A stretch of 23,616 bases of DNA from Deltaproteobacteria bacterium (lineage in GTDB: Bacteria; Myxococcota_A; UBA9160). The stretch's first letter is position 1, and each line of letters opens with the position of its first letter. This document shows positions 23,257-23,616 of this stretch, piece after piece. A program made the position numbers and the translations under genes. The stretch spans positions 1,794 through 25,409 of the forward strand of contig DOUU01000164.1 in NCBI GenBank assembly GCA_003520425.1. The letters run 5' to 3'. Under the pieces are notes generated by a model that worked only from the letters and a program-made list of their open reading frames with translations, ran no database searches and was not told where the DNA came from.

Positions 23257-23616
23257 TCAGGCCATGAAGAGGCCGCCGTTCACATCCAGCGAGACGCCGT
23301 TGATGTACGACGCTTCGTCCGACGCGAGGAAGGCGATGGCGGATGCCTGCTCGTCCGGGGTCGAGAGGCGCTTGATCGGCATAAAAAACTCGTAGGCGAC
23401 GATCCCCTGGCGGCGGCGCTCGGTCTCCTCGGGGGTGCGCCCGCGCCCGGCGCCCCGGAGCATCGGAGTGTCGACGCCTCCCGGACAGATGGCGTTGACC
23501 CGCACGCCGCGGGGGCCGTAGTCGAACGCCAGGTGACGCGTCATTCCGAGGATCGCAGCCTTGCTCGTCGTGTACGCGAGTCCGCCGTTCGCACTCTTGG
23601 AGCGGCCCGCAAGCGA
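23257..23616 (-). CDS. Short-chain dehydrogenase/reductase, C-terminal part (cut by window edge)
   Basis: The last ~119 residues of a classical SDR; the frame continues through the window edge at 23616, so the cofactor motif and start lie outside. The catalytic Tyr and Lys are seen in YTTSK, followed by the conserved RVNAICPGGVDTPML and the C-terminal INGVSLDVNGGLFMA. The ATG at 23544 is internal to this domain and not the real start. The NGVSLDVNGG ending is typical of FabG-like SDRs. It precedes the CMD-family gene by 39 bp. Confidence 0.9.
   Translation of the reverse strand, partial: SLAGRSKSANGGLAYTTSKAAILGMTRHLAFDYGPRGVRVNAICPGGVDTPMLRGAGRGRTPEETERRRQGIVAYEFFMPIKRLSTPDEQASAIAFLASDEASYINGVSLDVNGGLFMA

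Overview
The window is a gene-dense stretch of a high-GC Gram-negative chromosome. Outer-membrane lipoproteins, an RND pump, a periplasmic Prc-type protease and a cecR-ybhGFSR-like operon point to a proteobacterium in the broad sense. The 308-residue glutaredoxin/rhodanese fusion resembles proteins I recall from Gammaproteobacteria, but the sequence alone does not settle the class. Most genes carry clear Shine-Dalgarno sites, GTG starts are common, and neighbours often share 4-nt stop/start overlaps. I see no tRNA, rRNA, CRISPR array, insertion sequence or prophage.

Region 1 (1-7957) holds the C-terminal end of a Na/Pi-cotransporter/PhoU-type protein, then a 497-bp gap with several hairpins, then an RND permease (+). 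The outer-membrane factor and membrane-fusion protein for a tripartite pump lie on the opposite strand, tail to tail with the permease. A RarD-type permease lies upstream of the fusion-protein gene. Region 2 (7958-11328) is a 565-bp gene-free gap, then a minus-strand cluster: a glutaredoxin/A-type-like/rhodanese fusion, BolA, a short-chain dehydrogenase and a Nu-class-like glutathione transferase. Region 3 (11468-13203, +) is a quinone oxidoreductase translationally coupled to a LOG-family nucleotide hydrolase.

Region 4 (13209-21309, -) is the most coherent system. A TetR/CecR-type repressor with a 19-bp operator on its own promoter is followed by a YbhG-like adaptor, two separate ABC ATPases (equivalent to the two halves of E. 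coli YbhF), two ABC-2 permeases, and a tail-specific protease overlapping the end of the operon. The two ATPases carry complementary departures from consensus, as expected for a heterodimer with one consensus and one degenerate ATP site. Region 5 (21312-23616) holds a nitroreductase, a glutathione peroxidase with a probable signal peptide, a carboxymuconolactone-decarboxylase-family protein and a truncated short-chain dehydrogenase.

The overall theme is envelope export (RND and ABC pumps, RarD) mixed with thiol, Fe-S and peroxide handling (glutaredoxin, BolA, GST, GPx, nitroreductase). The families are known. The unusual aspects are gene arrangement, split or fused domains, and start-site architecture.
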